Shown here: piece by piece, positions 25,881 through 34,912 of the stretch
Numbering within the stretch: position 1 is the first letter of the stretch
Layout: each line of letters begins with the position of its first letter
Source: a candidate division KSB1 bacterium
GTDB taxonomy: Bacteria; Zhuqueibacterota; Zhuqueibacteria; JANLFK01; Oleimicrobiaceae
Length of the DNA stretch: 64,000 nt
Assembly (NCBI GenBank): GCA_034506335.1
Contig: JAPDPR010000001.1
Coordinates: forward strand, 220,020 to 284,019
Reading direction: 5' to 3'
Position numbers and translations under genes: made by a program
Notes under the pieces: generated by a model
Seen by the model: only the letters and a program-made list of their open reading frames with translations
Told to the model about the DNA's origin: nothing
Databases searched by the model: none

Positions 25881-27341
25881 CTACTCAGCCAGAACTTCTA
25901 GTGGTTGGGGCGCCAGAGATTTGGCGGCGATTTGGCGGCGATGGTGCTGGAATACAACCCTGGCGGGAATAAGGAAAGCTGCCACACAGACCAAGAGCTT
26001 CACCTCGAAAACACCAACGTGGCTGACGCTACGGCTCGGGAGCAATGCGAGCACAAGGCCGGCGGTGGTGACGGTCAGGCCTAGGGTGCCCCCTTGCACG
26101 CACACCCATCCGCGCTTGAAAAAGCCCTGTTCCGCCGCAGCCAAGTGCGGGGTCACGCGCACCTTCAGCAAGGCCGCGAACATGTAGAGGTAAGGGATGA
26201 GCTGCAAGATCGTGGTGGCCTGAAGTAGAATCAGATACATTTCGTTCACGGTCGAACCCACCGCGGTAAAGAGGATGAAAAGACCCGAAGCGGCGCATTG
26301 CACCAGGAGCGATACGTAGGGGGTTAGGTAACGCGCGTGGGTGCGCCCAAGGGCGCTGGGCAAGTAGCGGTCCAGGCCGATTACGAACGGGATGCGCGCC
26401 GACCCTGCTAACCACACCGAGGTATTGCCTGCCGCGTTGAGGCTCATCAAAATGGCAATAGGTGGCACCAGCCAAAGGAGCTTGAGGTCGGCTGCAGCAA
26501 TGCTCACCCCCTGCAAGAGCCCCTCGATCAGGCCGATCTTCTGCGCGGGAACAATCGCCTGCAGGGCGAAGGTGCAAAGGAGGTACAGACCCGCAGTACA
26601 CACCCCGGCAACCACAACCGCCCGTGGGATGGAAACAGATGGTCGTTTGATTTCATCACCGAGCACTGAGCCCAGCTCCAGGCCCACGTAGTTGAGGCAG
26701 ACGATGCTCAGCAGAGAAAAAGCGCGCAAATCGTGTAACGGCGTAGTGAGCGCGGATACGGACAGTGGGTTGGCCATCCCGCGTCGCTGAACAGCCAGGA
26801 TGCCTACCGCGACTACCACGGCGGTAGTCATGACTGTGGCCAACACTGCGATGCCCTGTACCCACTTCCCCACCTCAAAGCCGCGGATATTCACAAGGGT
26901 GATAAGCACCAGCAGGGATAAGGAGATGCTCGCCATCGCCGCGGGCGTCTGGCTTAGGTAGGCAGTCTTTTCGCCGCCTATGAAAGCAGTGAAGCCAATA
27001 ACGTAGAAGAGGAGCGTGGGGACGTAGAAGATGTTATTGGTCCAGTAGCACCACCCGCACACAAAGGCATGAGCATCACCGAAAGCGGCTTTGGTCCAGT
27101 TGTATATGCCCCCTTCGCGTGGATACCGGCGGGAGAGCTCCAAAACGGCGATGCTTTCTGGGAGCAAGAAAAGGAGAAAACCGAGTAACCAAAGGAGCAA
27201 GGCACCTGGGCCGATGCTTGCCACCACAGGAGTGCTGTTCAGGTTGACCAGGGCGACGGTCAGGAAGAGGGCCAAGTGAAATGGGCCCAAGATTCGCCGC
27301 ACCGTGGCCCGAGGGTGCTCTATGGTCGCCTCCTCAAGCAA
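25881..27341 (-). CDS. APC-family amino acid permease
   Basis: About 486 residues, twelve membrane helices. The first helix carries an APC-type substrate loop (LVNLNSTPVVASIGPGALLLW). Helix 2 is followed by SRRYPREGGIYNWTKAAFGD, the hallmark of APC transporters of the glutamate:GABA and YjeM-like groups. It should exchange or import amino acids. The start is uncertain: TTG 27341 is the longest choice, but a GAGGAG lies just inside it and the conserved region begins near residue 14, so a start around 27302 (GTG) is possible. It follows glpD by nine bases. Confidence 0.88.
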   Translation of the reverse strand: MLEEATIEHPRATVRRILGPFHLALFLTVALVNLNSTPVVASIGPGALLLWLLGFLLFLLPESIAVLELSRRYPREGGIYNWTKAAFGDAHAFVCGWCYWTNNIFYVPTLLFYVIGFTAFIGGEKTAYLSQTPAAMASISLSLLVLITLVNIRGFEVGKWVQGIAVLATVMTTAVVVAVGILAVQRRGMANPLSVSALTTPLHDLRAFSLLSIVCLNYVGLELGSVLGDEIKRPSVSIPRAVVVAGVCTAGLYLLCTFALQAIVPAQKIGLIEGLLQGVSIAAADLKLLWLVPPIAILMSLNAAGNTSVWLAGSARIPFVIGLDRYLPSALGRTHARYLTPYVSLLVQCAASGLFILFTAVGSTVNEMYLILLQATTILQLIPYLYMFAALLKVRVTPHLAAAEQGFFKRGWVCVQGGTLGLTVTTAGLVLALLPSRSVSHVGVFEVKLLVCVAAFLIPARVVFQHHRRQIAAKSLAPQPLEVLAE

Positions 27342-27350
27342 GGGTAGTAC

Positions 27351-29111
27351 CTAACCTTTCTGCCCTGCCCGTTCCAGCACCTTTTCCTGGGAGCGGATGA
27401 CCATTTTCGCAGGAGTCCTGTCCGCGGTTAGCCCGGCTTCGTACTCGGGTCGACAGGCGCGCCGGGCCTCGTCAGTCTCTTTTGCCAGTCGCTGCGGGGA
27501 CCATCTCAGCTCCTTCGCCATCAACTTGGCACACGACACCACAGGCTCGTCACCGGGGTAGCCGGCGCTGCCAAGGTCGGTACGCCTAAGCAAGGCGTCG
27601 CTCAGGGTGCAAGCCATTTCCTCGCGCGCTGCGTGCACCACCTCTGCCTGCAATACCTCGCCTGCTCCGTGCACTGGCCTTAGCAGTTCCGCGTCCTCCT
27701 GTCCGTAGGCAAGAATTCGCTGGTATTCGGAACCATACGTAAACACCAGGTGCCGTACTTGCTCCGGCGTGATAGAATCCCGCGTGCGGGCCGTTGCCTC
27801 CTCCAAGAAAGAGCTGAAACGCGTGATCTCCCCTCCCATTAGGGGCCGAGCGCGCGAGGCCGAGGGAGTCGGTTCGTGGCCAAGCTTGCGCAACGCCATG
27901 TCTATCAGCTTTTCCGCCACATCCCGCGCAGTGGTGTATTTGACGCCGACCACTGAGATGAGGCCTTCAGGACCGCCGGCGCGCCCATGGTCGTGCAGCC
28001 GATAGTGCTTGGTGAGCACCACTTCGCCCGTCTTGGGATTGATCCCATCCATAGGCAAGAAGCCTTTGTGCACAAAGAGCACCTCCTCAGCGTGCAGCGG
28101 CGCACCCGGGTAGGCGCTATTCACTTCCTGCAGAAACTGCTCAACCTCTTGCTCCGTGACCACCAGGCGCACCTGGGCGTCATGGTAGGGGCGATGAAAA
28201 GTGCCGATGATAGTCCGCCCCCGCCACGGCGCCATGAAGAGCACATGGCGACCACCGTACAGCCCGCCCTTGGGGGTGGGATAGCTGAAGCGGCCGTACA
28301 CGCCTGCAGCATAGCCATCAAGCAACTGCCTGCGCACGATGATATTCATGGCGGTGGAAAGGCGCATTGGCACCTGGGGTAATCCGCTGGCGGCTAGCAG
28401 TTCGTTGACCCAGCCACCGGCGGCGTTGACCACCACCCTGGCACGAATATCGAAGGTCGCCCCGCTGAGCGAGTCGCGAGCGTGCACACCTATCACCCGC
28501 CCCTCTTTGCATAACAGGCGGGTAGCTTCCACGTAATTGGCAAGCTGCGCCCCCTCTCTTGCCGCCGAAAACAAGAAACCCAAAGTTACGCGCTCAGAGT
28601 TGTACATCTGCGCATCGGTCCAGCACGCCCCACCGGTGACCCCAGCGGGGTCGATGCCAGGCAAAAGTTCCAGCACCTGCTTGCGGGAGATCACCCGCCC
28701 AGCGGGGATCCACTTGTCTGGGTCCGCAAGGCGGTTGCGATCAAAGCTGAGGAGGTCATTGGCCAGAAGACCAAGGCGCATCACCTCACTTCCCTTCATC
28801 AGGTGGCCGTAGGTGGGCATCACGCACGGGAGGGGATGAACCAAGTGGGGCGCGATGCTGAGGAGGATACGGCGCTCCCTGACGGACTCGCGCACCCGCT
28901 TCAGGTCCAGATGCTGGAGGTAACGCAGGCCACCGTGGATAATCTTCAGGCTGTTGGCAGAGGTACCGGACGCAAAATCGCCGCGTTCAATGAGCGCGAC
29001 CGACAGCCCACGGAGCGATGCTTCCCAGGCGGCGGTGGCCCCATAGATCCCCCCACCGATGATGAGCACATCAAAAACGTGGTCGGACAGTGCTTGCGGA
29101 TTCCGTTCCAT
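27351..29111 (-). CDS. glpD: FAD-dependent glycerol-3-phosphate dehydrogenase
   Basis: 586 residues from ATG 29111 (AAGGAGAG upstream; a TTG 39 nt earlier is a poorer start). FAD-binding GGGIYG is at 19-24, followed by the GlpD signatures SGTSANSLKIIHGGLRYLQ and DAQMYNSERVTLGF. The C-terminal helical domain of GlpD is present (from about 430). It oxidises sn-glycerol-3-phosphate to DHAP and passes electrons to quinone at the membrane. No glpK or glpF is adjacent. It sits between a glycosyltransferase and an amino acid permease, an unusual setting. Confidence 0.9.
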   Translation of the reverse strand: MERNPQALSDHVFDVLIIGGGIYGATAAWEASLRGLSVALIERGDFASGTSANSLKIIHGGLRYLQHLDLKRVRESVRERRILLSIAPHLVHPLPCVMPTYGHLMKGSEVMRLGLLANDLLSFDRNRLADPDKWIPAGRVISRKQVLELLPGIDPAGVTGGACWTDAQMYNSERVTLGFLFSAAREGAQLANYVEATRLLCKEGRVIGVHARDSLSGATFDIRARVVVNAAGGWVNELLAASGLPQVPMRLSTAMNIIVRRQLLDGYAAGVYGRFSYPTPKGGLYGGRHVLFMAPWRGRTIIGTFHRPYHDAQVRLVVTEQEVEQFLQEVNSAYPGAPLHAEEVLFVHKGFLPMDGINPKTGEVVLTKHYRLHDHGRAGGPEGLISVVGVKYTTARDVAEKLIDMALRKLGHEPTPSASRARPLMGGEITRFSSFLEEATARTRDSITPEQVRHLVFTYGSEYQRILAYGQEDAELLRPVHGAGEVLQAEVVHAAREEMACTLSDALLRRTDLGSAGYPGDEPVVSCAKLMAKELRWSPQRLAKETDEARRACRPEYEAGLTADRTPAKMVIRSQEKVLERAGQKG

Positions 29112-29165
29112 GCAATCAGAGCTCTCCTTTACCAGAACCGAATGACCCAAACCGTTTTTTGAGCA

Positions 29166-30359
29166 TCAACGATGGTGTCTGGATGGACCATCCACCACCT
29201 GTTCCAGCAGGGTGCGAAGCTTATCATGGTATACAGCAGGGCTGTAACGCTCCTCGGCAAGTGCTCGTGCCGCACGCGCCAGCCGCGTGGCCAGGGCCGC
29301 GTCGCCCAGCACGCTCACAATGCCGTCCGCCAGCGCAGTAGGCGAGATACCCGTCAGCATGGCCACCCGGTTGTTCAAGACCTGCGTGTGGGTGAGGTGA
29401 TCAGTGGCCACAATGGGCACGCCGGAGCGCAGGTAAGAGTAGATTTTGAGCGGCGTGTTCGTCCCTTCGAAGCGGGGGCTTACCAGCACGTCGGCCACCC
29501 GGTAAAAGTCCTTGATGCGCTCTGGGGGCACTGCCCCTGCAAAAAGGCAGTGAGCGCTAACGCCGCGCTCCTCAGCTTGTCGACGATAGTGAGTGACCTG
29601 CTCCGGCCTGCCCCCCACCAACAGAAAGAGCGCGGTAGGAAATCGTCGGACCACTTCAGCCGCCGCGTCAATGAGCAGGTCAATGCCCTGATATGGCTCA
29701 AATGTCCCCGTATAGAGCACCACCCTGCGTCCGTCAAGGTGGTACTGCCGGCGCAATTCCTCAGGGCTCTTGCGCACCGAGTTGGGCGGGTCGGCCACTT
29801 CAAGAACGTTTTCGATAACTGTGATCGGGGTGCAGGGCGCCACCGTGGCAGCGTGCCGAGCCAACTCTGGACAAATGGCAATTACGCCCCGAGCATTCCG
29901 CAGGGTCTTCTTCTCCGCCCAGCGGAAGAATCCCAGGGCCAAGCCCGAAGTGGTATATCGGAAATTCACAAGTTGCTGGGGGAGGCTGGAATGCATGTCG
30001 TACAGATGGGGTATGCCGCGCCACTTTGCCAGAACTGCGCCCCAGAAGCAAGCCTCCTCATGGGAATGAATCAGGTCATAACGAGTGTGGAGCACCATGC
30101 GCACCGACCAAGGGATCATCCACACCAGATCCAGGAGCAGCTTCTCTTTCGATGGCCCAACACGTGCGCCTCGGACAAAGGGCAGCCTAGGGATGCGTAC
30201 GATGCGCACGTTGGGGTGGCTGATGTCGCGGCCGAAAGGGTAGGTGAGCAAGTCCACATGATGCCCCATGTCGGCCAAGGCGCGCAGGCGATGGAGCGAG
30301 CTAAAAGAAGTACCACGGGGTTCAAAGAATGGCTGTGGCAAAAGCATCAAGATCTTCAC
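29166..30359 (-). CDS. GT4-family glycosyltransferase
   Basis: About 398 residues from a GTG at 30359, the residue just before KILMLLPQPFFEPRGTSFS; a longer frame reaches 30425 but adds non-conserved sequence. The N-terminal Rossmann half has the donor-independent EPRGTSFS glycine loop. The C-terminal half has VVLYTGTFEPYQGIDLLI, then the GT4 E-x7-E region PRFEGTNTPLKIYSYLRSGVPIVATD, with both glutamates replaced in part by a looser EGTNTPLKIYSY. It probably transfers a nucleotide-sugar residue to an envelope glycan. It is the first gene of the set with glpD (54 nt) and the permease. Confidence 0.85.
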   Translation of the reverse strand: MKILMLLPQPFFEPRGTSFSSLHRLRALADMGHHVDLLTYPFGRDISHPNVRIVRIPRLPFVRGARVGPSKEKLLLDLVWMIPWSVRMVLHTRYDLIHSHEEACFWGAVLAKWRGIPHLYDMHSSLPQQLVNFRYTTSGLALGFFRWAEKKTLRNARGVIAICPELARHAATVAPCTPITVIENVLEVADPPNSVRKSPEELRRQYHLDGRRVVLYTGTFEPYQGIDLLIDAAAEVVRRFPTALFLLVGGRPEQVTHYRRQAEERGVSAHCLFAGAVPPERIKDFYRVADVLVSPRFEGTNTPLKIYSYLRSGVPIVATDHLTHTQVLNNRVAMLTGISPTALADGIVSVLGDAALATRLARAARALAEERYSPAVYHDKLRTLLEQVVDGPSRHHR

Positions 30360-31176
30360 CGCCCACACCTCACTTTCCGCGCTAGCGCCCCGGGGCCTCC
30401 CTCCAGATGAGGATACCAGCAGCACAACGGCGTACCTTCTGTTCCCCTTGCAGCAGGGTGCCCAGACGACTCGGCACAGAGTGAAACCACTGCCTTATTC
30501 TCTCGCGATCCCCCTTCTGGCAAAGACCTTCCCCACGATGCGCTTAACAGTGACCAAGGTGATAGGCGAGAGAGTCCTTGGCTGCCTCGGGAGCGCAGGT
30601 GGCTGCTCCAGCTCATAGACTGCCACCCGAATTGCCCCTAGTGACCTCCACACCACAGCATTGCGTGTGCCCTTTCCCGTGACGCGACAGAATTGGGCAA
30701 ACACGTCGTGCCGGGCATCGCCACGAGAGGTTTGTGCTCGGCACCTTCTGACAGGTCACACTGTGGACGCACGACAACAACCCAACGACAGCGTCGGCAC
30801 ATCACGCTATTACCTCAGCCCGCTACCCGCAAAGTGGCTTCTAAAGGTCCGTCTTGCACCGAGTTCGCGCGCACCTTCCGTGCAAGGGGCTTCCCCAACA
30901 GGATACATCCCGTTCTATAATGAAACTCAATCTCGCTCGCATGGAGAAGACGGGAGCGTAGGCCTGTCAGCGCCAGCCTCCGCACCGCAGCAGTCAACGG
31001 ACCAAGCGCTCCCATCTGTCGGGTGCGGCGTGGCCTGCGCCAGCAGCCGAACCGTTCACGTCCCCTTTTCGGGGTGGGTCTCGAAGGGAGCCGTCACACT
31101 TGACCCCCACCGCCAGCGGAAGGACCTGCGTCCCCCCGCGGCAGAAGCAGGCCGTTCAGTGCCAGGAAAGGCCGGC
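30360..31176. other. 817-nt region with at most one doubtful small ORF
   Basis: No convincing gene, RNA or repeat. On the minus strand 30704-30495 encodes 69 residues from GTG (FAQFCRVTGKGTRNAVVW ... VTVKRIVGKVFARRGIARE), basic and not recognised, with no clear ribosome site; it may be a remnant. A plus-strand TATAAT at 30916-30921 lacks a -35. A weak minus-strand TTGAGT/17/TGTATC also occurs near 30901-30930. Confidence 0.4.
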
Positions 31177-32175
31177 TCACTCCTTGCCTGTGGACTCATC
31201 CAGTTTCCGCTGCAGCTGTTCAATCCTCTCGCGGAACCGGGGGTTGTCTGGGTGCTTGCGTGCCAGAATCGTAAATACACTGATGGCCTTTGCATATTGG
31301 CCCTGGGCCGCATAAATCTCACCCAGCGTAGGCGTGACGATACGTTCTTCTTCGGCAGTGGGCTCCTGGGGCGTAGGAGCCGGCGCAGGAGGCTCTTCTG
31401 CCAGCGCCTCCGGGACAGGAGGTGGCTCCTCCACCCTCTCGAACAGCTGCTCACTCACAGACTCAGAAGTGCTTGGTTCGACTGGAGGTTCCTCGATCCT
31501 TGGCTCAAGTTCCTCCAGGCCAGTTTCAGGCGCCTCCGACTCGGGCCAAAAAAACTCCTGGATGTCCACAGCTTCAGACTCGGGAGTTTCCTCCTCTTCC
31601 ACCGTTGCAGGAGGGGGTTGCTCCTCGTGAAAGATGTCGTCCAGGATGTACGAGAACCGGTCCTCTACCGCGTCAGGCTGAGGGCTTAAGGTCGGCGTTT
31701 CGGCGGCGGTGCTTGAAGGCGCCGGCGCGGCGGCTTCCTCCTCGGAGGGAGAGAGCCTGTGTTGGCGCATAGCGTTGTATGCGGCGCGCACATCTTCATC
31801 CCAAGGGTCCAGGTTCAAGAGCTCCGCGTAACTCAGCTCCGCCGGTTCGTCCTTGCCCACGCTGTGCTGCAAGTCTCCATAACACTTCCACGCCAGAGGG
31901 TGGCGCGGGTCCTGGTCCAGGAGCGCCTTGAGCGCGTGTAAGGCTTTGGTCTGTTCGCGTTGCGCAATGAAGGCCCTTGCCAGCACCAGCCTGCCAGTGA
32001 CGTAGCGAGGGTGGTACTTCAGGCCCTGTTCGCACACCGCCACCGCTTTGTCCGGCCTGCCGACGGCGATGTATGCATCAGCCAGTCGGGCAAAGCGCAT
32101 GGAGTCCGGGTGCTGAGCAAGCACCGGTTCAAGCTCGGCTATGATTTCTTGTGCAATGTGTGGAGGTGTTGTCAT
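31177..32175 (-). CDS. TPR protein with acidic Pro/Glu-rich linker
   Basis: 332 residues. Four TPR-like units at about 1-135 (IIAELEPVLAQHPDSMRFAR, AYIAVGRPDKAVAVCEQGL, then ARAFIAQREQTKALHALKAL) are followed by about 140 residues dominated by Glu, Pro, Ala and Ser. A final TPR (about 280-325, LGEIYAAQGQYAKAISVFTI) ends the protein. No signal peptide or membrane helix, so it is cytoplasmic. It is the last gene of the uvrB-to-TPR series, 126 nt after lptE. The partner it scaffolds is unknown. Confidence 0.75.
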   Translation of the reverse strand: MTTPPHIAQEIIAELEPVLAQHPDSMRFARLADAYIAVGRPDKAVAVCEQGLKYHPRYVTGRLVLARAFIAQREQTKALHALKALLDQDPRHPLAWKCYGDLQHSVGKDEPAELSYAELLNLDPWDEDVRAAYNAMRQHRLSPSEEEAAAPAPSSTAAETPTLSPQPDAVEDRFSYILDDIFHEEQPPPATVEEEETPESEAVDIQEFFWPESEAPETGLEELEPRIEEPPVEPSTSESVSEQLFERVEEPPPVPEALAEEPPAPAPTPQEPTAEEERIVTPTLGEIYAAQGQYAKAISVFTILARKHPDNPRFRERIEQLQRKLDESTGKE

Positions 32176-32301
32176 ATGTGCATCCCCGCCTTAGATCGAG
32201 TACCCCTTCTGACCCTCTGCGGCCCCACCTCGACCGCCACGGTTTTTCATACAGCAGAAGGGTCCTATGTGCTGACAACTTCCTGCAGGGAAGCCTCCGC
32301 C

Positions 32302-32805
32302 CTACCACCCTGCTACGGTTCTGTTCAGGATCTCAGTGACCAGCTTGCGAATAGCTTCACTCACCCCCTCCTGGCGCGCGGCGGTGCCACCCGCATTCGG
32401 GTCGTATGCCCCCCACTGGGTCAAGCGATCCTTCCAGACCTCTTGGTTCTTCTTCACGTCAAAGTAACGCACGTCCACCGTAATGTAAACCTTCAGCTCC
32501 TGTACCATCTCCTGCTTGTCATAGGGGCCAGCCCGGTCGGTCACGGAGACGATGACCCCCTCCAGTATCGAGTCCGCGGCATCTCGCTCTACGATGCGCA
32601 GGGTGTTGTCGCGCGTGAACTCTTGCACCAGGGCCTCGGTCATCTGCTCCCTGATGCCAAACTCGGCGGTGCGGTCTTCGAACAAGGGGATGGCAATGGT
32701 CTTGATGTGCGAGGCGCTCCCTGGGGAAAAAGAGTAGTAGGCACAAGACGGCAGCAGCATCGCCACCAGGGCCAGTACAGAAATGTATGGAGCTCTAAAG
32801 ACCAT
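32302..32805 (-). CDS. lptE: LptE-family lipopolysaccharide assembly lipoprotein
   Basis: 167 residues from ATG 32805, which overlaps the end of the sigma-54 activator gene by 11 nt, so it is probably translationally coupled. A lipoprotein signal with LPSC (about residue 20) leads to AYYSFSPGSASHIKTIAIPLFEDRT, the typical LptE/RlpB-like opening in FCB bacteria. It continues with a two-layer alpha/beta sequence (ILEGVIVSVTDRAGPY). LptE plugs the LptD barrel during LPS delivery to the outer membrane, so a lipopolysaccharide-bearing outer membrane is implied. Confidence 0.85.
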   Translation of the reverse strand: MVFRAPYISVLALVAMLLPSCAYYSFSPGSASHIKTIAIPLFEDRTAEFGIREQMTEALVQEFTRDNTLRIVERDAADSILEGVIVSVTDRAGPYDKQEMVQELKVYITVDVRYFDVKKNQEVWKDRLTQWGAYDPNAGGTAARQEGVSEAIRKLVTEILNRTVAGW

Positions 32806-33952
32806 ACTGCTTGATTTTGCGATAGATGGTCCGTTCCGACACGCCCAACAACTTTGCCGCCTTTCGGCGATTATTGTTGGTGGCCTGCAACGCTTTACGA
32901 ATCGCCTCCCGTTCGCTGTCGCGCAGGGCGTGGACAGTCTCCTCATGCTGCTCGTCTACGGCCACATCCACCACCGGTTCTGGGTGGGCGCCTCGCCATG
33001 GCATCAGGCCGCGGGGTGCGATGAGGCCGTCGTAGATGAGCCGGCGCAACTCAGCGATTTCATTGCGCAACTCCACCAACGCGCGGTAGATAAACTCGCG
33101 TTCCACCTGTTCCACCGTCTTGCCCACCGGCACGGGCAAACTGCGTTCTCCTTCGCCAGGGGGCAGCAGGTGGCGCGCCAGAACCTGATCGGAGACACGC
33201 TTTCCTTTTTCCAACACGATGATGCTCTCCACCAGGTTCTTCAATTGGCGCACATTGCCGGGCCACGGATAGTTTTCCAACATGTGGTAGGCGGATTCAG
33301 TGAAGCCCTCAAACTCGATGTGGTTATCGCGACAGAAGCGGCGCACGAATAGATCGACCATTGGTCGAATATCCTCGCGCCGCTCCCGCAAAGGGGGCAC
33401 GTGAATCGTGACCGCATTCAGCCGGAAGAAGAGGTCTTGGCGGAAAGTGCCTTTCTTGACCTCGGCTTCCAGCTCTTTGTTGGTGGCGGCAATGACCCGC
33501 ACGTCCACCTTCACCGTGCTACTGCCGCCCACGCGCATGAACTCCTTGTACTCCAGGACGCGCAGGATCTTGACCTGGGTGGCAAGAGGCATTTCGCCGA
33601 TTTCGTCCAGGAAAATGGTGCCCTTGTCGGCGATCTCAAAGTACCCCTTTCTGGTCCCAATTGCGCCGGTGAAGGAACCTTTCTCGTGTCCGAACAGTTC
33701 CGATTCGAGTATCCCCTCTGGGATGGCGCCGCAGTTAACCACCACCAGCGGGTGATCGTTGCGCAGGCTTGCCGCATGAATGGCCTTGGCAATGAGCTCC
33801 TTGCCCGTGCCGCTTTCCCCAGTGATGAGCACCGAAATGTCGGTGGGTGCTACCTGCTCCACCGCTCGCAGCACGCGCTGCATCGCCTGGGAGACCGCGA
33901 CAAAGCCTGTCTCCTCCGCCCAAGACGCCGTTGTCTGCTCCTGGTCGTCCAA
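32795..33952 (-). CDS. Sigma-54-dependent activator without receiver domain
   Basis: 385 residues from a TTG at 33952, four bases after the epimerase stop. AAA+ domain at about 15-250: Walker A GESGTGKE (45-52), the sigma-54 contact loop GSFTGA (92-97, a Ser variant of GAFTGA), Walker B GTIFLDEIGE (111-120) and the arginine finger region FFRLNAVTIHVPPLRER. A Fis-type helix-turn-helix (about 350-385, NNRRKAAKLLGVSERTIYRKI) binds the enhancer. There is no N-terminal receiver, GAF or PAS domain, so it should be constitutively competent or controlled by its level or a partner protein, as in PspF. Confidence 0.92.
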   Translation of the reverse strand: MDDQEQTTASWAEETGFVAVSQAMQRVLRAVEQVAPTDISVLITGESGTGKELIAKAIHAASLRNDHPLVVVNCGAIPEGILESELFGHEKGSFTGAIGTRKGYFEIADKGTIFLDEIGEMPLATQVKILRVLEYKEFMRVGGSSTVKVDVRVIAATNKELEAEVKKGTFRQDLFFRLNAVTIHVPPLRERREDIRPMVDLFVRRFCRDNHIEFEGFTESAYHMLENYPWPGNVRQLKNLVESIIVLEKGKRVSDQVLARHLLPPGEGERSLPVPVGKTVEQVEREFIYRALVELRNEIAELRRLIYDGLIAPRGLMPWRGAHPEPVVDVAVDEQHEETVHALRDSEREAIRKALQATNNNRRKAAKLLGVSERTIYRKIKQYGL

Positions 33953-33955
33953 CGC

Positions 33956-34891
33956 TCACACCTGTGCCGTCTGCAGCTGCGCTCGGAACCAGGCCACGGT
34001 CCGCCGTAGACCCTCATCCAAGCTCACCTCAGGCTCCCACCCCAGTACCTCTTTGGCCTTGGCGATGTTAAGCACGCTCCGCCGCTGCTCGCCCTCTTTT
34101 GGCGCATCGTGCACCTCTTTCTGATGCGCGCCACATAGCCCATTGAGTTTGGCAAAGATGGTGTTCACATCCGTCTCGATCCCGGTACCGATGTTGACGT
34201 AGTCGCTGCTGGCAGCACCCAAGGCCAGCACGTTGGCCCGCACCACGTCATCGACGTACACATAGTCACGCGTCTGCTTACCATCGCCATGGATGAACGC
34301 TTCTTTCCCGGTCAGCAGACGAGTGGTGAAAATGGCGACCACGCCCGCTTCCCCAAAGGGATTCTGGCGCGGACCGTATACATTCGCATAGCGCAGAATG
34401 AAGTAGCGCATGCCATAGGTGGTGCCGTAGAAATGAACGTACTTTTCGCACGCCAGCTTGGTGATACCATAGGGGCAGGCAGGCCACGTCGGGTGCTCTT
34501 CGTCGGCAGGGAAAACGTTCTGCTCCCCATACACAGCGCCGCCGGTGGAGGCGAGAAGAAAGGTACGCACACCGTAGCGCTTGCAGTTCTGAAGGAGGTT
34601 AATGGTGCCCAGTACGTTAACTTGTGCATCATAGATTGGGTCTTCCACCGAGCGCCGCACATCCATCTGCGCCGCATGGTGGTTGACCACGTCAAAGCCC
34701 CCTTCGGCAAACACCGTGTTTAGCGCGGCGTCCCGGATGTCCATCTCATAGAAACGCGCCTTGGGGTGGACGTTCTCGCGCCTCCCCGTGCTCAGATTAT
34801 CCACGACCGTGACTTGGTGACCCTCCGCTATGTACGCATCGACCACATGGCTACCAATGAAACCCGCTCCTCCCGTGACCAGTATCCGCAT
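33956..34891 (-). CDS. NAD-dependent sugar epimerase (UDP-glucose 4-epimerase-like SDR)
   Basis: 311 residues. The NAD loop is TGGAGFIGS (6-14) and the catalytic YGITK (Tyr141, Lys145) is that of extended short-chain dehydrogenases. A Thr in ASTGGAVYG supplies the third catalytic residue. RYANVYGPRQNPFGEAGVV and GDGKQTRDYVYVDD place it among GalE/UDP-glucuronate-epimerase-like enzymes of LPS and exopolysaccharide pathways. Position between purD and a sigma-54 activator, upstream of lptE, suggests envelope sugar supply. Exact substrate unknown. Confidence 0.9.
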   Translation of the reverse strand: MRILVTGGAGFIGSHVVDAYIAEGHQVTVVDNLSTGRRENVHPKARFYEMDIRDAALNTVFAEGGFDVVNHHAAQMDVRRSVEDPIYDAQVNVLGTINLLQNCKRYGVRTFLLASTGGAVYGEQNVFPADEEHPTWPACPYGITKLACEKYVHFYGTTYGMRYFILRYANVYGPRQNPFGEAGVVAIFTTRLLTGKEAFIHGDGKQTRDYVYVDDVVRANVLALGAASSDYVNIGTGIETDVNTIFAKLNGLCGAHQKEVHDAPKEGEQRRSVLNIAKAKEVLGWEPEVSLDEGLRRTVAWFRAQLQTAQV

Positions 34892-34912
34892 CTGCTCCGT
34901 CCCTTTCCTGCT

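Noticed and set aside
29172..30410. 412-codon plus-strand open frame
   Set aside because: Antisense to the GT4 glycosyltransferase with intact motifs.
30916..30921. Perfect TATAAT on the plus strand
   Set aside because: No -35 box at 16-18 nt and no plus-strand gene downstream.
30661..31689. 342-codon plus-strand open frame
   Set aside because: Runs into the antisense of the TPR protein; low-complexity Arg/Leu composition and no start signals.
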